A stretch of 64,000 bases of DNA from positions 197,634 through 261,633 of the forward strand of contig JAMWDI010000003.1 in NCBI GenBank assembly GCA_023819375.1, in the 5' to 3' direction. The notes below the pieces were generated by a model. It was not told where the DNA came from. It made no database searches and saw only the letters and a list, made by a program, of their open reading frames with translations. This document shows, one piece after another, positions 1-9,515 of the stretch (position 1 is its first letter; every line of letters begins with the position of its first letter). The translations under genes were made by a program, and so were the position numbers. The DNA is from Candidatus Omnitrophota bacterium. GTDB taxonomy: Bacteria; Ratteibacteria; UBA8468; B48-G9; JAFGKM01.

Positions 1-2
1 CT

Positions 3-368
3 GGAATGAAAGAAAGAATGATTTCTTCAAATGGTTTAAGTAAAGATGGGCCAAATTATGGATATAATGGGTACTGTGGATATTGTAGAGGACAATGGGG
101 ATGGCCTACATATCCTGAACAGGGAATGAAAAAAATAAGCAAGGTGAGAGAGCATTCAAAAGCATTTTTAATTGCAGATGTAAGAGCCAATGTTGATATA
201 AGACATATTTTTCCCAGATATAAAATTTATGTTGGAGAAAATTTCAGTAGAAGACATAACAATGGTGTTAATTTTCTTTTTGTTGATAATCATGTAGAAT
301 GGAGAACATGGGAAAAAATTCCTGACCCATCAAAAGATATTATCTTCTGGATTAACTATGCGCAGTAA
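3..368 (+). CDS. Pseudopilin-like H-X9-DG (DUF1559-type) protein, C-terminal part
   Basis: The gene is cut by the left edge: its frame is open to base 3, and the ATG at 6 is probably internal. Near the C-terminus there is a His followed by nine residues and Asp-Asn (RHNNGVNFLFVDNHVE). This is the spacing of the H-X9-DG motif that ends DUF1559 pseudopilin-like proteins of Planctomycetes, Lentisphaerae and relatives, here with DG changed to DN. Family members start with a prepilin cleavage site and one membrane helix, which would lie off the window. The role is unknown, probably surface or secretion related. A gene for a large secreted protein starts 17 bases downstream on the same strand. Confidence 0.7.
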   Translation, partial: GMKERMISSNGLSKDGPNYGYNGYCGYCRGQWGWPTYPEQGMKKISKVREHSKAFLIADVRANVDIRHIFPRYKIYVGENFSRRHNNGVNFLFVDNHVEWRTWEKIPDPSKDIIFWINYAQ

Positions 369-385
369 AAAAAGAGGGAAAACTT

Positions 386-3300
386 ATGAAAAAATTGTTG
401 ATATTATTTGGTATTATAATTTCTGTTTTTGAATGTAGTGGTTTAAACTGGCAAGAAAAAGATGATGTATATATATTAAATAATGGGACTATAGAACTTA
501 CCATATCAAAAAAAAGACCAGGAGAAATAATAGAAATTAGTGTAAGTGGGTTTGAGAGTAGGAATTTTTTTAATAATTACCTTTCCTTTTCACCAAAAGA
601 GAAGGAATATTTATCAACATGGAAATTTTTAAATAAAACAGATACAAAAATTTTTAAAGAAGGCCCTTTTCTTATTTATAGAATTCAACAAGATTGGGGA
701 TTTTTAGAGTTGATTGAAGAGATAAAAATGGAAGAGAACAAAGATTACTTCTTTTTTTCTTATGTTTTTTTACCAAAGACCAAATACTATGTAAAAAGGA
801 TAACAATTCAAATTGGGTCTTCTTTAAAATACAGAGTATTCAGAAGTATTTATGGTCCTTACAAAAAATTGGAAAATACAAAAGAAGGCAAATGGTACAC
901 TTATGGATATGATTTGTGGAAAGGGAACAGGTTTGCAGAGAATAAATGGTTTGCTTTTGAAGGAGAAAATGGAGAAGGAGTATGTTTTGTTTTCCCTGAA
1001 ATAGGTAACTGGAATACATTTATAGGAAAATGGAAATATATCTGGGGTTGTGATCTTCAAGATGGCAGATTTACAATAGAATTTGATACACCTGTTTTAT
1101 ACGAAAGAGAAATAGAAGATGAGATAGGTATAATGGATATGTGTATAGGATTTTATAAGAATAATGCAGAAGAATATGCTTTAAATTTGCTAAAAAAATT
1201 TGAAAAAAAGAAAGAAGAGAAAGTTTTGCCAATTCTTAAAATTAATAAAAAAATAAATATAGATGGAGAGTTAAGTGAAGAAGATTGGACTAAAGGATTC
1301 ATTTTCAAGAATTTTATAAATACACAATTTTTAAGAAAACCTAAAAATGAAACAGAAGTAATTTTTTTATATGATGAAAAAGGGATATATGTAGGATTTA
1401 AATGTTATGATGAAAGAATTGAAGAATTAAAAATGACAAAAACAGAAAGAGATTCAGATATATGGGAGGATGATGATATAGAATTTTTCTTTTATCCAGA
1501 AGGTAAATATTATTATCAGATAGCAATAAATCCAAAAGGAACGATATATGATTCAAAAATAGATAAAGAAACAAGAAAACATGATAAGAGTTGGAATGCG
1601 GATATAAAAGCAAAAACAAAAATAGAAAAGAACTTTTGGCAGGGAGAACTATTTATACCGTGGAAAGATTTAGGCATTGATTACAGAATGTTGGAAGATG
1701 GAGAAATTTTATTAAAAGGAGATGTAGGAAGAGACAAAAAAGAGAAATTTGAAAGTCCAAGGGAGATTTCAAATATTTTCTACAGCCCTGAAAAAAAATG
1801 GCATGAAGTTAAAAATTATGGCTTATTTAAACTGACAAAAGAAGAAGTTTTATCAATGAATATAAAAAATCAAGATAAAGTAATGAATTTACAGGAAAAA
1901 ATTGTTAATATTGAGTTAAAAGGAGGAAAAGACAGATTTTATAATATATTTGTTATGTTTTTAGATGGGAATGACAATGAAGTATTTAGTGGAAATAGAA
2001 TAATAAAAGGTGGCAAAGAAAGACAGATAGATATTCCATTTGAGATACAGAAAGGAGAGGTTGAAAAATTAATATTTGGCATAAAAGATTTTGAAAAAGA
2101 AGAATTAATTTTTAGTTCTATATTACCTGTAATAAGTCCTAAAAAACAAATTCATCAAGCACAACTTTTAAAAAGCGAAAAAAGTTTTGATGTGTTTTTT
2201 GTAAGTCCTAATGTTAAAATAAGGCCTGATGATAATTTTGTTGCAGAAAAGACATCTCCAGAAATAAAAATTTATTCAGCAAAGAATGAATATGAACCAT
2301 TTCAAATTGTGATAAATCCAAAAGAAAACTTAAAGTTAGAGAATATAAATATAAAATTTACAGACCTTGTTGGGAAAGATGGGAAAATAGAAAATAAAAA
2401 CATAAACTGGAGATTGGCAGGATATATAGACATAAAAACACCATCGCCAGTAAAAGGAACATATCCAGGGAAATGGCCAGATCCATTGTTTGTAAAGGAG
2501 AGTTTTTCAATAGAGGAAAGAAGAAATTACCCAATATGGTTTACAATATATGTTCCAAAAGATACTAAAGAAGGCGAGTATAAAGGAGAAATAGAAATAT
2601 TATCAGGAGATAAATCTCTGGTTAAATTTTTCCTTACTGTGAATGTTTGGAATTTTGTCTTACCTGATATTGCTAATTTAAATGTAATTGCAGGTGCTGA
2701 CTTTTTAGGCAAATTAAGGCAGAATATGAAATTTGATAAATTGCTTGAAAACTATAAAAATCATAGAATAGCAAGTTCAAGTTATTTTCATTATGGAGTT
2801 AAACCAGAGGATTATTTTGAAAAGTATAAATTTAAAGAGGGGTTTCTACCTCTACCACTTATGGGTAATAATGTTACGCGAGGTCCAGGACAAACACAAT
2901 TTTCTATTTTTTATGGTAAACCCGTTGATGTAGAAAATGAAGAATTTAAAACTTTTTTCAAGACAAAAGTAAAAGAAGTGGTGGAGGAGATAAAAAGTAA
3001 AAGATTGCTTGATAAATGTTATTTTTATTTGTGGGATGAGCCAGCATGGAATCAATCTGAATGGGTAAGAAAAACATTGGTAGGTCTTGCAAAACTTGTA
3101 AGAGAAGTTGACCCAGAAATAAAGATTTTTATATCATATCCAGAAGGGGTTCCAGGGGAAGAAGGAGAGTTACCGATTGATTTAATAGATATTTGGTGTC
3201 CACCTGTTTCCTGGGGAGTTGGTCCAACAAGATTAAATGAAAAACTTATAACTGATTTTAAAAGCAAAGGCAAGAAATTTTATGTTTATTATAATCGTAT

Positions 3301-3739
3301 TTTTCTTGTAGATTTACCTGCAATAAGTTCAAGAGTAGTACCTTTAATGATGTTTAAATATGGAATAGATGGACTACTTATATGGAGTACAAATTATTAT
3401 ACTTATGCAAAAAATGTAGACCCATGGGACCCAGAAACATGGTATTATATGAAAGGAGATGGAATATTATTATATCCAAATGAGAAATGGGATGATGTTA
3501 TAGATAGTATAAGATGGGAACTATTGAGAGAAGGACTTGATGACTATGATTATTTATATTATTTAAAAGGAGTATTAGAAAAGAAAAAGTTGATAGAAAA
3601 AGAGAAAAAGGAAGGAGAAAAACTTTTAAAAGAAGCATTAAATTTAGTTAAAGATTTCTGGAATTATGAACTTGACTATAAAAAATATGAAGAAATAAGA
3701 TATAAAATAGGAGAATTTTTGAATAAAATAGGGATGTAA
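386..3739 (+). CDS. Secreted CBM9-like plus DUF4091 (GH123-like) protein
   Basis: A 1,117-residue protein with an N-terminal signal peptide (Lys-Lys then a hydrophobic run to about residue 19). Residues about 281-480 resemble a CBM9/DOMON-type carbohydrate-binding domain (starts INIDGELSEEDW, ends near NYGLFKL). The C-terminal third, about 640-1090, matches DUF4091, a TIM-barrel family related to GH123; it has the Asp-Glu pair D884-E885 in LWDEPAW and the family's closing region (LLREGLDDYDYLYYLKG). GH123 enzymes use such a pair for substrate-assisted hydrolysis of N-acetylhexosamine glycans; that activity here is inference. The start is preceded by GAGGG. A second DUF4091 gene follows after 15 bases, so the two are probably co-transcribed. 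Confidence 0.75.
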   Translation: MKKLLILFGIIISVFECSGLNWQEKDDVYILNNGTIELTISKKRPGEIIEISVSGFESRNFFNNYLSFSPKEKEYLSTWKFLNKTDTKIFKEGPFLIYRIQQDWGFLELIEEIKMEENKDYFFFSYVFLPKTKYYVKRITIQIGSSLKYRVFRSIYGPYKKLENTKEGKWYTYGYDLWKGNRFAENKWFAFEGENGEGVCFVFPEIGNWNTFIGKWKYIWGCDLQDGRFTIEFDTPVLYEREIEDEIGIMDMCIGFYKNNAEEYALNLLKKFEKKKEEKVLPILKINKKINIDGELSEEDWTKGFIFKNFINTQFLRKPKNETEVIFLYDEKGIYVGFKCYDERIEELKMTKTERDSDIWEDDDIEFFFYPEGKYYYQIAINPKGTIYDSKIDKETRKHDKSWNADIKAKTKIEKNFWQGELFIPWKDLGIDYRMLEDGEILLKGDVGRDKKEKFESPREISNIFYSPEKKWHEVKNYGLFKLTKEEVLSMNIKNQDKVMNLQEKIVNIELKGGKDRFYNIFVMFLDGNDNEVFSGNRIIKGGKERQIDIPFEIQKGEVEKLIFGIKDFEKEELIFSSILPVISPKKQIHQAQLLKSEKSFDVFFVSPNVKIRPDDNFVAEKTSPEIKIYSAKNEYEPFQIVINPKENLKLENINIKFTDLVGKDGKIENKNINWRLAGYIDIKTPSPVKGTYPGKWPDPLFVKESFSIEERRNYPIWFTIYVPKDTKEGEYKGEIEILSGDKSLVKFFLTVNVWNFVLPDIANLNVIAGADFLGKLRQNMKFDKLLENYKNHRIASSSYFHYGVKPEDYFEKYKFKEGFLPLPLMGNNVTRGPGQTQFSIFYGKPVDVENEEFKTFFKTKVKEVVEEIKSKRLLDKCYFYLWDEPAWNQSEWVRKTLVGLAKLVREVDPEIKIFISYPEGVPGEEGELPIDLIDIWCPPVSWGVGPTRLNEKLITDFKSKGKKFYVYYNRIFLVDLPAISSRVVPLMMFKYGIDGLLIWSTNYYTYAKNVDPWDPETWYYMKGDGILLYPNEKWDDVIDSIRWELLREGLDDYDYLYYLKGVLEKKKLIEKEKKEGEKLLKEALNLVKDFWNYELDYKKYEEIRYKIGEFLNKIGM

Positions 3740-3754
3740 AAAAGAGGAGGGGAT

Positions 3755-6700
3755 ATGAAAAAAATAATGTTTTTTTGTTTTGTAATTTTTTCAAGTATGT
3801 TTATTTCTACTTCAAATTCTCAGGAAAATTTATTGAAAAATGGTAGTTTTGAAATAGATGAGAATAATGATGGAATACCTGATGGATGGAGAATTCGTAG
3901 TGTTCAAGGTTCAACCTGTAAATATGAACTTGATGAAAAAGTTTATCATTCAGGTAAAAGGTCTGGGAAAATTATTTTTGACCCTAAAAGAGAAAGTTAT
4001 GATGAAGGTTATTATGTTTGTGATTTTAAGAATTTTGAAGTAGGTAAAACATATTTATTTTTTGGACATGTAAAGGCAGAAAATTTCAATGGAAGAGCAA
4101 CTTTAAGTATTTCATTTCTGGATAAAAGTAATAAAAGCATTCAGAGTATATCCAAACAAGTAACAATAAAAGACAATCTTGACTGGAAGAAGTTACAAGT
4201 AAAAGGAATTGTTCCTGAAGGTTGTGTAAATATAAGAATTTTTACAGATACATTTGGAGGGCCTGGTGGGATTGTATGGTGGGATAGTTTAGGCATTTAT
4301 GAGATATCTGAAGAAATGAAAGAACAAATAGCAATGGTGATATCTAATTTTGAGAAAGAGGAAGATATGAAATTGTGGAGTCCACAAGGAGTAAAAGTAG
4401 AAAGAACAAAAGAAAATGCTTCAGAAGGCCAATATGCTATAAAAGTTTTTTTTCCTGGCTCTGAAATAGATACTTGGCCTGGAATTTATAAAGAATTTTT
4501 TGTAAAAGAAAGTGATTGGACAAATTTTGATGGATTTGCTTTTGATGTATATAATCCTTCAGATGAAATTGTGAATGTTTATTTAAGAATTGACGATAGA
4601 GATGGAAATAAGACATTTCTCAGTTATGGTTGTCTTCCTCAAAAAGTTACGAAAGTAATTGTTGAAACAGATTCTTTAAGTGACATAAATTTAAAAAGAT
4701 TAAAAGGTATTTTAGTTTATTTAAGAATGCCAAGAAAGGATTATACTTTATTCTTTGATAACTTTAGATTCCTTGGTAAACCTGTTGAAGAAAAGCAGGA
4801 TAAAAAAGTAACAAAACTTGATTTAGAAAAAAAAATTCTTGTTGAAAAAGATTTTACAGAATTGTTCTTTTTAGATAATTTTGAAGACAAAAAAATAAAT
4901 GAAAAATTGTGGCAATTTACAGATGAAGGGATTGAAATTGTAAATAATAAATGTATTTTAAAAGAAAATAGTCAATTAATGAGTAATTTTGTTTATCCTT
5001 ATGGTATTCTTGAAGTAAAATCTGCATTTGAAAAACAACCAACAACTGGAGCCCTTGCTTTTGGCTGGAGAGAAAAATTTGGGGCAAAACCAAGAATAAC
5101 AATTTCAGTTGAAGAATCAAATCCTCAGAAAATAAGATGTTCTATTTACGATGATGAAGGAAATATTAACTGGTGGTATGATTTAATTCCATTTGATACA
5201 AATTACCATATTTACAAAATTGTTTGGGAAAGCAATAATGTTATCAAATTTTACGTTGATGGAGAATTGAAAGTTAAAAATGAAATAAAGGAGAAAATAT
5301 CACCCAGACCAATTACATTTTACAATTTTGATTCAGATGGAATTTTGAGTATTGATTATGTCAGGTTTTATACAAGCAAAGAGATAAAAGAAAATATAGA
5401 TATATTTCAAGTTCAAAAATTTGAAATTCCAAAGTTAAAATTTATTGAGGTTAAATATGTAGACGAAAAACCAATGCCCAAATTGAGTTCAGAAGAAACT
5501 AAAAGGGGTTACATTTTTTTCAAAAGGCCTTATATAGATTTAATTTTTCCTAATACTATTCCTTATGAAGAGGAAATAATGAGGGATAATATTCTGGAGG
5601 TTTTTGTTTCTCCAGGAGAATATGAACCTGTAACGTTTGCAATAAGAGCATTAAAAGATTTGAAAAATTATCAAATTGATGTAAGTGACCTTGTATCAAA
5701 AGAAAGAAATAAAATAACGAAGGAAAATATAAGGATAGGAATTGTGAGGACATTAAACAAAAGAAGGCTTTATAATATCAATTGGTCAAATGAATATATT
5801 AATATTCCTGTTTATATTGAAGAAAGAAATTTAGTTGATATCCCAAAGGATACAAATAAACAAATATGGTTAACAATTAAAATTCCTGAAAATGCAAAAA
5901 CAGGAGTTTACTTTGGAGAAATAAATTTTGCTCCAATTTTAGGTTCAGAAGCAGGAGAAAAAGCAACACTTTACTTGAAAGTTAATGTATTGCCTATAAA
6001 ACTTGAAGAACCAAAAGGGAAACTTTATGGGATGTATTATACATGTAAAAGAAATTCAAAAGCAGAAATACTTAATGATTTTAAAAACATGAAGGAATAT
6101 GGAATGACTACTGTCGGTTTATGTATTCCTTTTAGTCCTGAAGAAGTAATAGAGGAAAAAGATGGTTTTAAGTTTAAATTTAAAGATAATGACAGGTTTA
6201 TTTGGTGCCTTGAATGTTACAAAGAAGTTGGTTTTACTGAACCAATTTTATTATTGAGTGGACCAGATCAATATGCTTACAACTATTTAAGTAGAAGTTA
6301 TTCAGATACCTCTAAAGAGTTTGAAGATAAATTTAAGAAATTCATGCTATCATTTATGGAGGAAGCGAAGAAAAGGAATTGGCCTAAAATGATATTTCAA
6401 CCATTTGATGAGCCATCTTGGCAGTCTCAGGAATTAATGAGAAAAACTTTAAGAGCACTTGTTTTATTAAAAGATTTGGGACTTCCAACAGAAACAGATG
6501 GTCCATTTGATGAATTCATGAAAAAAGCAGAACAGTACTCAGATTATTTGAATATAAATGGTGGGCTTGCACCTTTGGATATATTAAGAGAATTAAAAAA
6601 GAAAGGAAAATTCATTTTAATGTACAATAATGATGTTGAAGGTTATAGACCAGAAGTTATGAGATATTCTGCTGGATATTATATGTGGATTACAGAAATA

Positions 6701-7165
6701 GATGGAGTTTTTAATTGGGAATATCAGGGAATTGGTAAAGATCCATATAATGATTTAAAACATATAAATCCAAACTTTATTTATTGGTATCCGAAAACAG
6801 AAAGAGAGACAGGAGGACCAGCAATAACTTATGAAGCATTTAGAGAAGGAATAGATGATTATAGATATTTATTGACATATAAAAATCTTGTTGAAAAACT
6901 TAAAAACCAATTATCTAAAAATGCTGAATATGCTAACTTTGTGATAGAATCAGAAAGAAAAATAAAAGATCTTTTAAGTAAGATAAAATTTACAACAAGG
7001 ATAAGAGAACAGGCAAAATGGACAGAAGAGTTATTGATAGGCCCAGGAGAGAAAATAATAACAGGTTCATTAAAACTCCCTAATGGTTTAGATTTTAAAG
7101 ATTATGATGAAATTAGAAAAAAAATTATTGATGAAATTATAAAACTACAAAATATTTTGAAATAA
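3755..7165 (+). CDS. Secreted multidomain jelly-roll plus DUF4091 protein
   Basis: A 1,136-residue protein with a signal peptide (cleavage probably near residue 23). Domains in order: a CBM4/9-like jelly roll opening with LLKNGSFE (about 26-185), a second beta-sandwich (about 197-340), a concanavalin/GH16-like domain (about 365-545) in which I see no ExDxxE catalytic motif, and a DUF4091 domain (about 600-1060) with the Asp-Glu pair D885-E886 in PFDEPSW. It differs from the upstream gene in its accessory domains but shares the catalytic-type module. AGGAGG precedes the ATG. The likely role is outer-surface or periplasmic polysaccharide breakdown; the substrate cannot be read from sequence. 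Transcription probably ends in the hairpin region at 7207-7293. Confidence 0.75.
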   Translation: MKKIMFFCFVIFSSMFISTSNSQENLLKNGSFEIDENNDGIPDGWRIRSVQGSTCKYELDEKVYHSGKRSGKIIFDPKRESYDEGYYVCDFKNFEVGKTYLFFGHVKAENFNGRATLSISFLDKSNKSIQSISKQVTIKDNLDWKKLQVKGIVPEGCVNIRIFTDTFGGPGGIVWWDSLGIYEISEEMKEQIAMVISNFEKEEDMKLWSPQGVKVERTKENASEGQYAIKVFFPGSEIDTWPGIYKEFFVKESDWTNFDGFAFDVYNPSDEIVNVYLRIDDRDGNKTFLSYGCLPQKVTKVIVETDSLSDINLKRLKGILVYLRMPRKDYTLFFDNFRFLGKPVEEKQDKKVTKLDLEKKILVEKDFTELFFLDNFEDKKINEKLWQFTDEGIEIVNNKCILKENSQLMSNFVYPYGILEVKSAFEKQPTTGALAFGWREKFGAKPRITISVEESNPQKIRCSIYDDEGNINWWYDLIPFDTNYHIYKIVWESNNVIKFYVDGELKVKNEIKEKISPRPITFYNFDSDGILSIDYVRFYTSKEIKENIDIFQVQKFEIPKLKFIEVKYVDEKPMPKLSSEETKRGYIFFKRPYIDLIFPNTIPYEEEIMRDNILEVFVSPGEYEPVTFAIRALKDLKNYQIDVSDLVSKERNKITKENIRIGIVRTLNKRRLYNINWSNEYINIPVYIEERNLVDIPKDTNKQIWLTIKIPENAKTGVYFGEINFAPILGSEAGEKATLYLKVNVLPIKLEEPKGKLYGMYYTCKRNSKAEILNDFKNMKEYGMTTVGLCIPFSPEEVIEEKDGFKFKFKDNDRFIWCLECYKEVGFTEPILLLSGPDQYAYNYLSRSYSDTSKEFEDKFKKFMLSFMEEAKKRNWPKMIFQPFDEPSWQSQELMRKTLRALVLLKDLGLPTETDGPFDEFMKKAEQYSDYLNINGGLAPLDILRELKKKGKFILMYNNDVEGYRPEVMRYSAGYYMWITEIDGVFNWEYQGIGKDPYNDLKHINPNFIYWYPKTERETGGPAITYEAFREGIDDYRYLLTYKNLVEKLKNQLSKNAEYANFVIESERKIKDLLSKIKFTTRIREQAKWTEELLIGPGEKIITGSLKLPNGLDFKDYDEIRKKIIDEIIKLQNILK

Positions 7166-7206
7166 ATTATTTACAAATTTCCATTAAGATGGGTAAAATT
7201 TAAATT

Positions 7207-7293
7207 GGAAGGGCACTTATAGTTAAAAGTTGGGTTTTTAAAACCCATACCTGAAAGGGTGGAAACCCGAAAGTGCCCTTCCTTAATTTTTTA
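7207..7293 (+). ncRNA. Three-way-junction RNA ending in a T-rich tract (terminator or small structured RNA)
   Basis: A perfect 12-bp stem, 7207-7218 (GGAAGGGCACTT) with 7271-7282, encloses two hairpins. The first is 7231-7247, an almost uninterrupted TGGG...CCCA palindrome. The second is 7257-7268, GGGT/ACCC closed by a GGAA (GNRA) tetraloop. The junction strands are 7219-7230, 7248-7256 and 7269-7270. A T-rich tract follows at 7283-7292, so the outer stem can end transcription of the DUF4091 genes. A plain terminator would not need the two inner hairpins. No known riboswitch consensus was recognised. Part of it (CTGAAA, stem, GAAA) recalls a hammerhead core but does not match it. Confidence 0.6.
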
Positions 7294-7300
7294 GTATTAG

Positions 7301-7329
7301 TTGACATAACTTTAATCATAAGGTAAAAA
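7301..7329 (+). promoter_or_regulatory. Sigma70-type promoter for the ABC exporter gene
   Basis: TTGACA at 7301-7306 and TAAAAA at 7324-7329 are separated by 17 bp and lie just after the three-way-junction RNA. The predicted start near 7336 leaves a leader of about 20 bases before the ATG at 7356. The -35 box is perfect and the -10 box is weak. Confidence 0.55.
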
Positions 7330-7355
7330 TCTTTTAAAATTTTTAGAATTTAAAA

Positions 7356-9515
7356 ATGGAAACAGATGAAATAAAAATAGAGGTAGAAGCAGATTTAGAT
7401 TTATTTGGTAATCCTGCAAAAATAAAAGTATTAGCAACATCTGAAAAATTATATATAATTCCTGAAAAAGGATTTCAAGAAAGAATTTCTTTTGACTTAA
7501 ATAGAATTGAAGGATTTAATATAAGACAAGTTGTTGGTAGTGCCTTTTTACAAATCAAGTTAAATGGAAATTTTATTGATGTTGTTAGATTTACAAATTC
7601 CCACAGATATATTTTTTCTCGCTTTATAATCCAACTTCAAAATTTAAAAGAAGGACTTCCAGTTTCAGAAGAAATTTTAAAACAACCCCATCCTTTGTTA
7701 TGTGAAAAATGTGGTTTCCCTTTACAATCAGAAAATTCAAAATGTCCTAATTGTCTAAAACAGGGAGCTATATTGTCAAGAGTTTTTGAATTACTATCAG
7801 AACATATGAAATGGATTTTTATAATTTTCTTTTTGATGATTATCGGAGTTGGTTTAAGTTTAGTTCCACCAAGGATAACAAAAATTCTTGTAGATGAAGT
7901 TTTAACAACAAAAAGACATGTAGAATGGCTCCCTTATCTTGTTATTATTTTAGTTACTGCAGAATTTTTAAGGGCACAGATAAATATGCTGGTTGGAACA
8001 ATTTCTGCTTCTGTTGGAACTCTTATAACAAACAGTTTAAGAAAAAAGTTATTTAAAAAACTTGAAGAATTATCCTTAAACTATTATGATGTGAATTCTG
8101 TTGGAACAATTATGACAAGATTTTCATCAGACGTTGAAGCATTTCACGGTTTTGTTACTCAAGCAGGACAGGGTTTTCTTCTTAATTTATTCACAATAAT
8201 TGGGATTGGTATTATGCTTTTTTCAATAAATTATCTTCTTGCCTTTTATGTTTTAATCCCAATTCCTTTTGTTGTTTTTGGTACAATATTTTTTTGGAGA
8301 AACATTTATCCAAAGTATTTTATGGTCTGGGATAGTCAGGCTAAACTTTCCACTTTTTTAAATAATGTTCTTTCGGGTATAAAAACAGTTAAAGCATTTG
8401 CGCAGGAAGAAAAAGAGTTTAAAAGGTTTGAATCTTATGCCGATAGTTTAAAAGAAACTGTGAGGACAGTAAATATTAATATTTCAATTTTTAATCCTCT
8501 TATGAGTTTTTTCTTTGGACTTGGTGGTTTAATTGTATGGTATATTGGAGGAAAAAATGTTCTTGCAGGAAAATTAACCCTTGGTGAATTGATGGCATTT
8601 TTAGGATATATAGGAATGTTTTATGCTCCTTTAACTAACCTTACACTTTTGTCAACCTGGTTTAGTAATTTTACATCAGCAAGTCACAGGATTTTTGAAG
8701 TTCTTGATACAGAACCACAAGTTAGAGAGCCAGTTAAAATTATTAAATTAGACAAAATAAAAGGAGCAATAGAATTTAAAAATGTTACTTTTGGCTATGA
8801 TCCTTATCAACCAATTTTAAAAGATGTAAGTTTTAAAATTGAGCCTGGGGAAGTGGTTGGTATTGTTGGAAAAAGTGGGAGTGGTAAAACAACAATTATA
8901 AATCTTTTATGTAAATTTTATGAAGTTCAAAAAGGACAGATTTTAATCGATGGAATTGACATAAAAGAGATACCATCTTCAGAATTGAGAAAACATATAG
9001 GTCTTGTTTTACAGGAGCCATTTTTATTTAGAGGAACAGTTCTTGAAAACATACTTTATGGTAAACCTGATGCTACACTTGAAGAAGTAATATATGCAGC
9101 AAAAATTGCCAATGCTCATGATTTTATTATGAAACTGCCTAATGGATATGACACATTGCTTGGAGAAAGAGGAGCAGGGCTTTCTGGAGGAGAAAAACAG
9201 AGAATAACAATAGCAAGAGCAATTTTGTGTAATCCTGCAATTTTAATTCTTGATGAAGCCACATCTTCAGTTGATACAGAATCAGAAAAGAAAATTCAGG
9301 ATGCTTTATCTTCCTTATGGAAAAACAGGACAACGATTATAGTTGCTCATCGTCTCTCAACTTTAAAAGATGCTGATAAAATAATAGTTGTTGATAATGG
9401 AAGAATTGCAGAGATTGGAACTCATACACAACTTATGGAAAAGAAAGGAATTTATCATAATCTTATTGTTATGCAGACACAACTTGCAAGTATTGATGAG
9501 TCCTTGATAAAATGA
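7356..9515 (+). CDS. ABC exporter (fused permease and ATPase) with PH-like and zinc-ribbon N-terminal domains
   Basis: A 719-residue half-transporter. Residues 1-105 look like a PH-like beta domain; C116, C119, C130 and C133 form a CxxC-x10-CxxC zinc ribbon. An ABC exporter transmembrane domain follows (about 145-450), then the nucleotide-binding domain with Walker A GKSGSGKTT (505-513), signature LSGGEKQR (609-616), Walker B ILILDE ending at D633-E634, and switch His 665. Transporters with this N-terminal region paired with a DUF1854 protein are annotated elsewhere as cyanophycin-metabolism-associated; no cyanophycin gene is seen here and the substrate is unknown. The stop overlaps the DUF1854 start by 4 bases, so translation is coupled. 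No SD sequence is obvious before the ATG. Confidence 0.85.
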   Translation: METDEIKIEVEADLDLFGNPAKIKVLATSEKLYIIPEKGFQERISFDLNRIEGFNIRQVVGSAFLQIKLNGNFIDVVRFTNSHRYIFSRFIIQLQNLKEGLPVSEEILKQPHPLLCEKCGFPLQSENSKCPNCLKQGAILSRVFELLSEHMKWIFIIFFLMIIGVGLSLVPPRITKILVDEVLTTKRHVEWLPYLVIILVTAEFLRAQINMLVGTISASVGTLITNSLRKKLFKKLEELSLNYYDVNSVGTIMTRFSSDVEAFHGFVTQAGQGFLLNLFTIIGIGIMLFSINYLLAFYVLIPIPFVVFGTIFFWRNIYPKYFMVWDSQAKLSTFLNNVLSGIKTVKAFAQEEKEFKRFESYADSLKETVRTVNINISIFNPLMSFFFGLGGLIVWYIGGKNVLAGKLTLGELMAFLGYIGMFYAPLTNLTLLSTWFSNFTSASHRIFEVLDTEPQVREPVKIIKLDKIKGAIEFKNVTFGYDPYQPILKDVSFKIEPGEVVGIVGKSGSGKTTIINLLCKFYEVQKGQILIDGIDIKEIPSSELRKHIGLVLQEPFLFRGTVLENILYGKPDATLEEVIYAAKIANAHDFIMKLPNGYDTLLGERGAGLSGGEKQRITIARAILCNPAILILDEATSSVDTESEKKIQDALSSLWKNRTTIIVAHRLSTLKDADKIIVVDNGRIAEIGTHTQLMEKKGIYHNLIVMQTQLASIDESLIK

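Noticed and set aside
7207-7282. Hammerhead ribozyme
   Set aside because: The order of stem, CTGA and GAAA is suggestive, but the core reads CTGAAA where CTGANGA is required, the catalytic G8 is missing, and stem I cannot pair next to the cleavage site.
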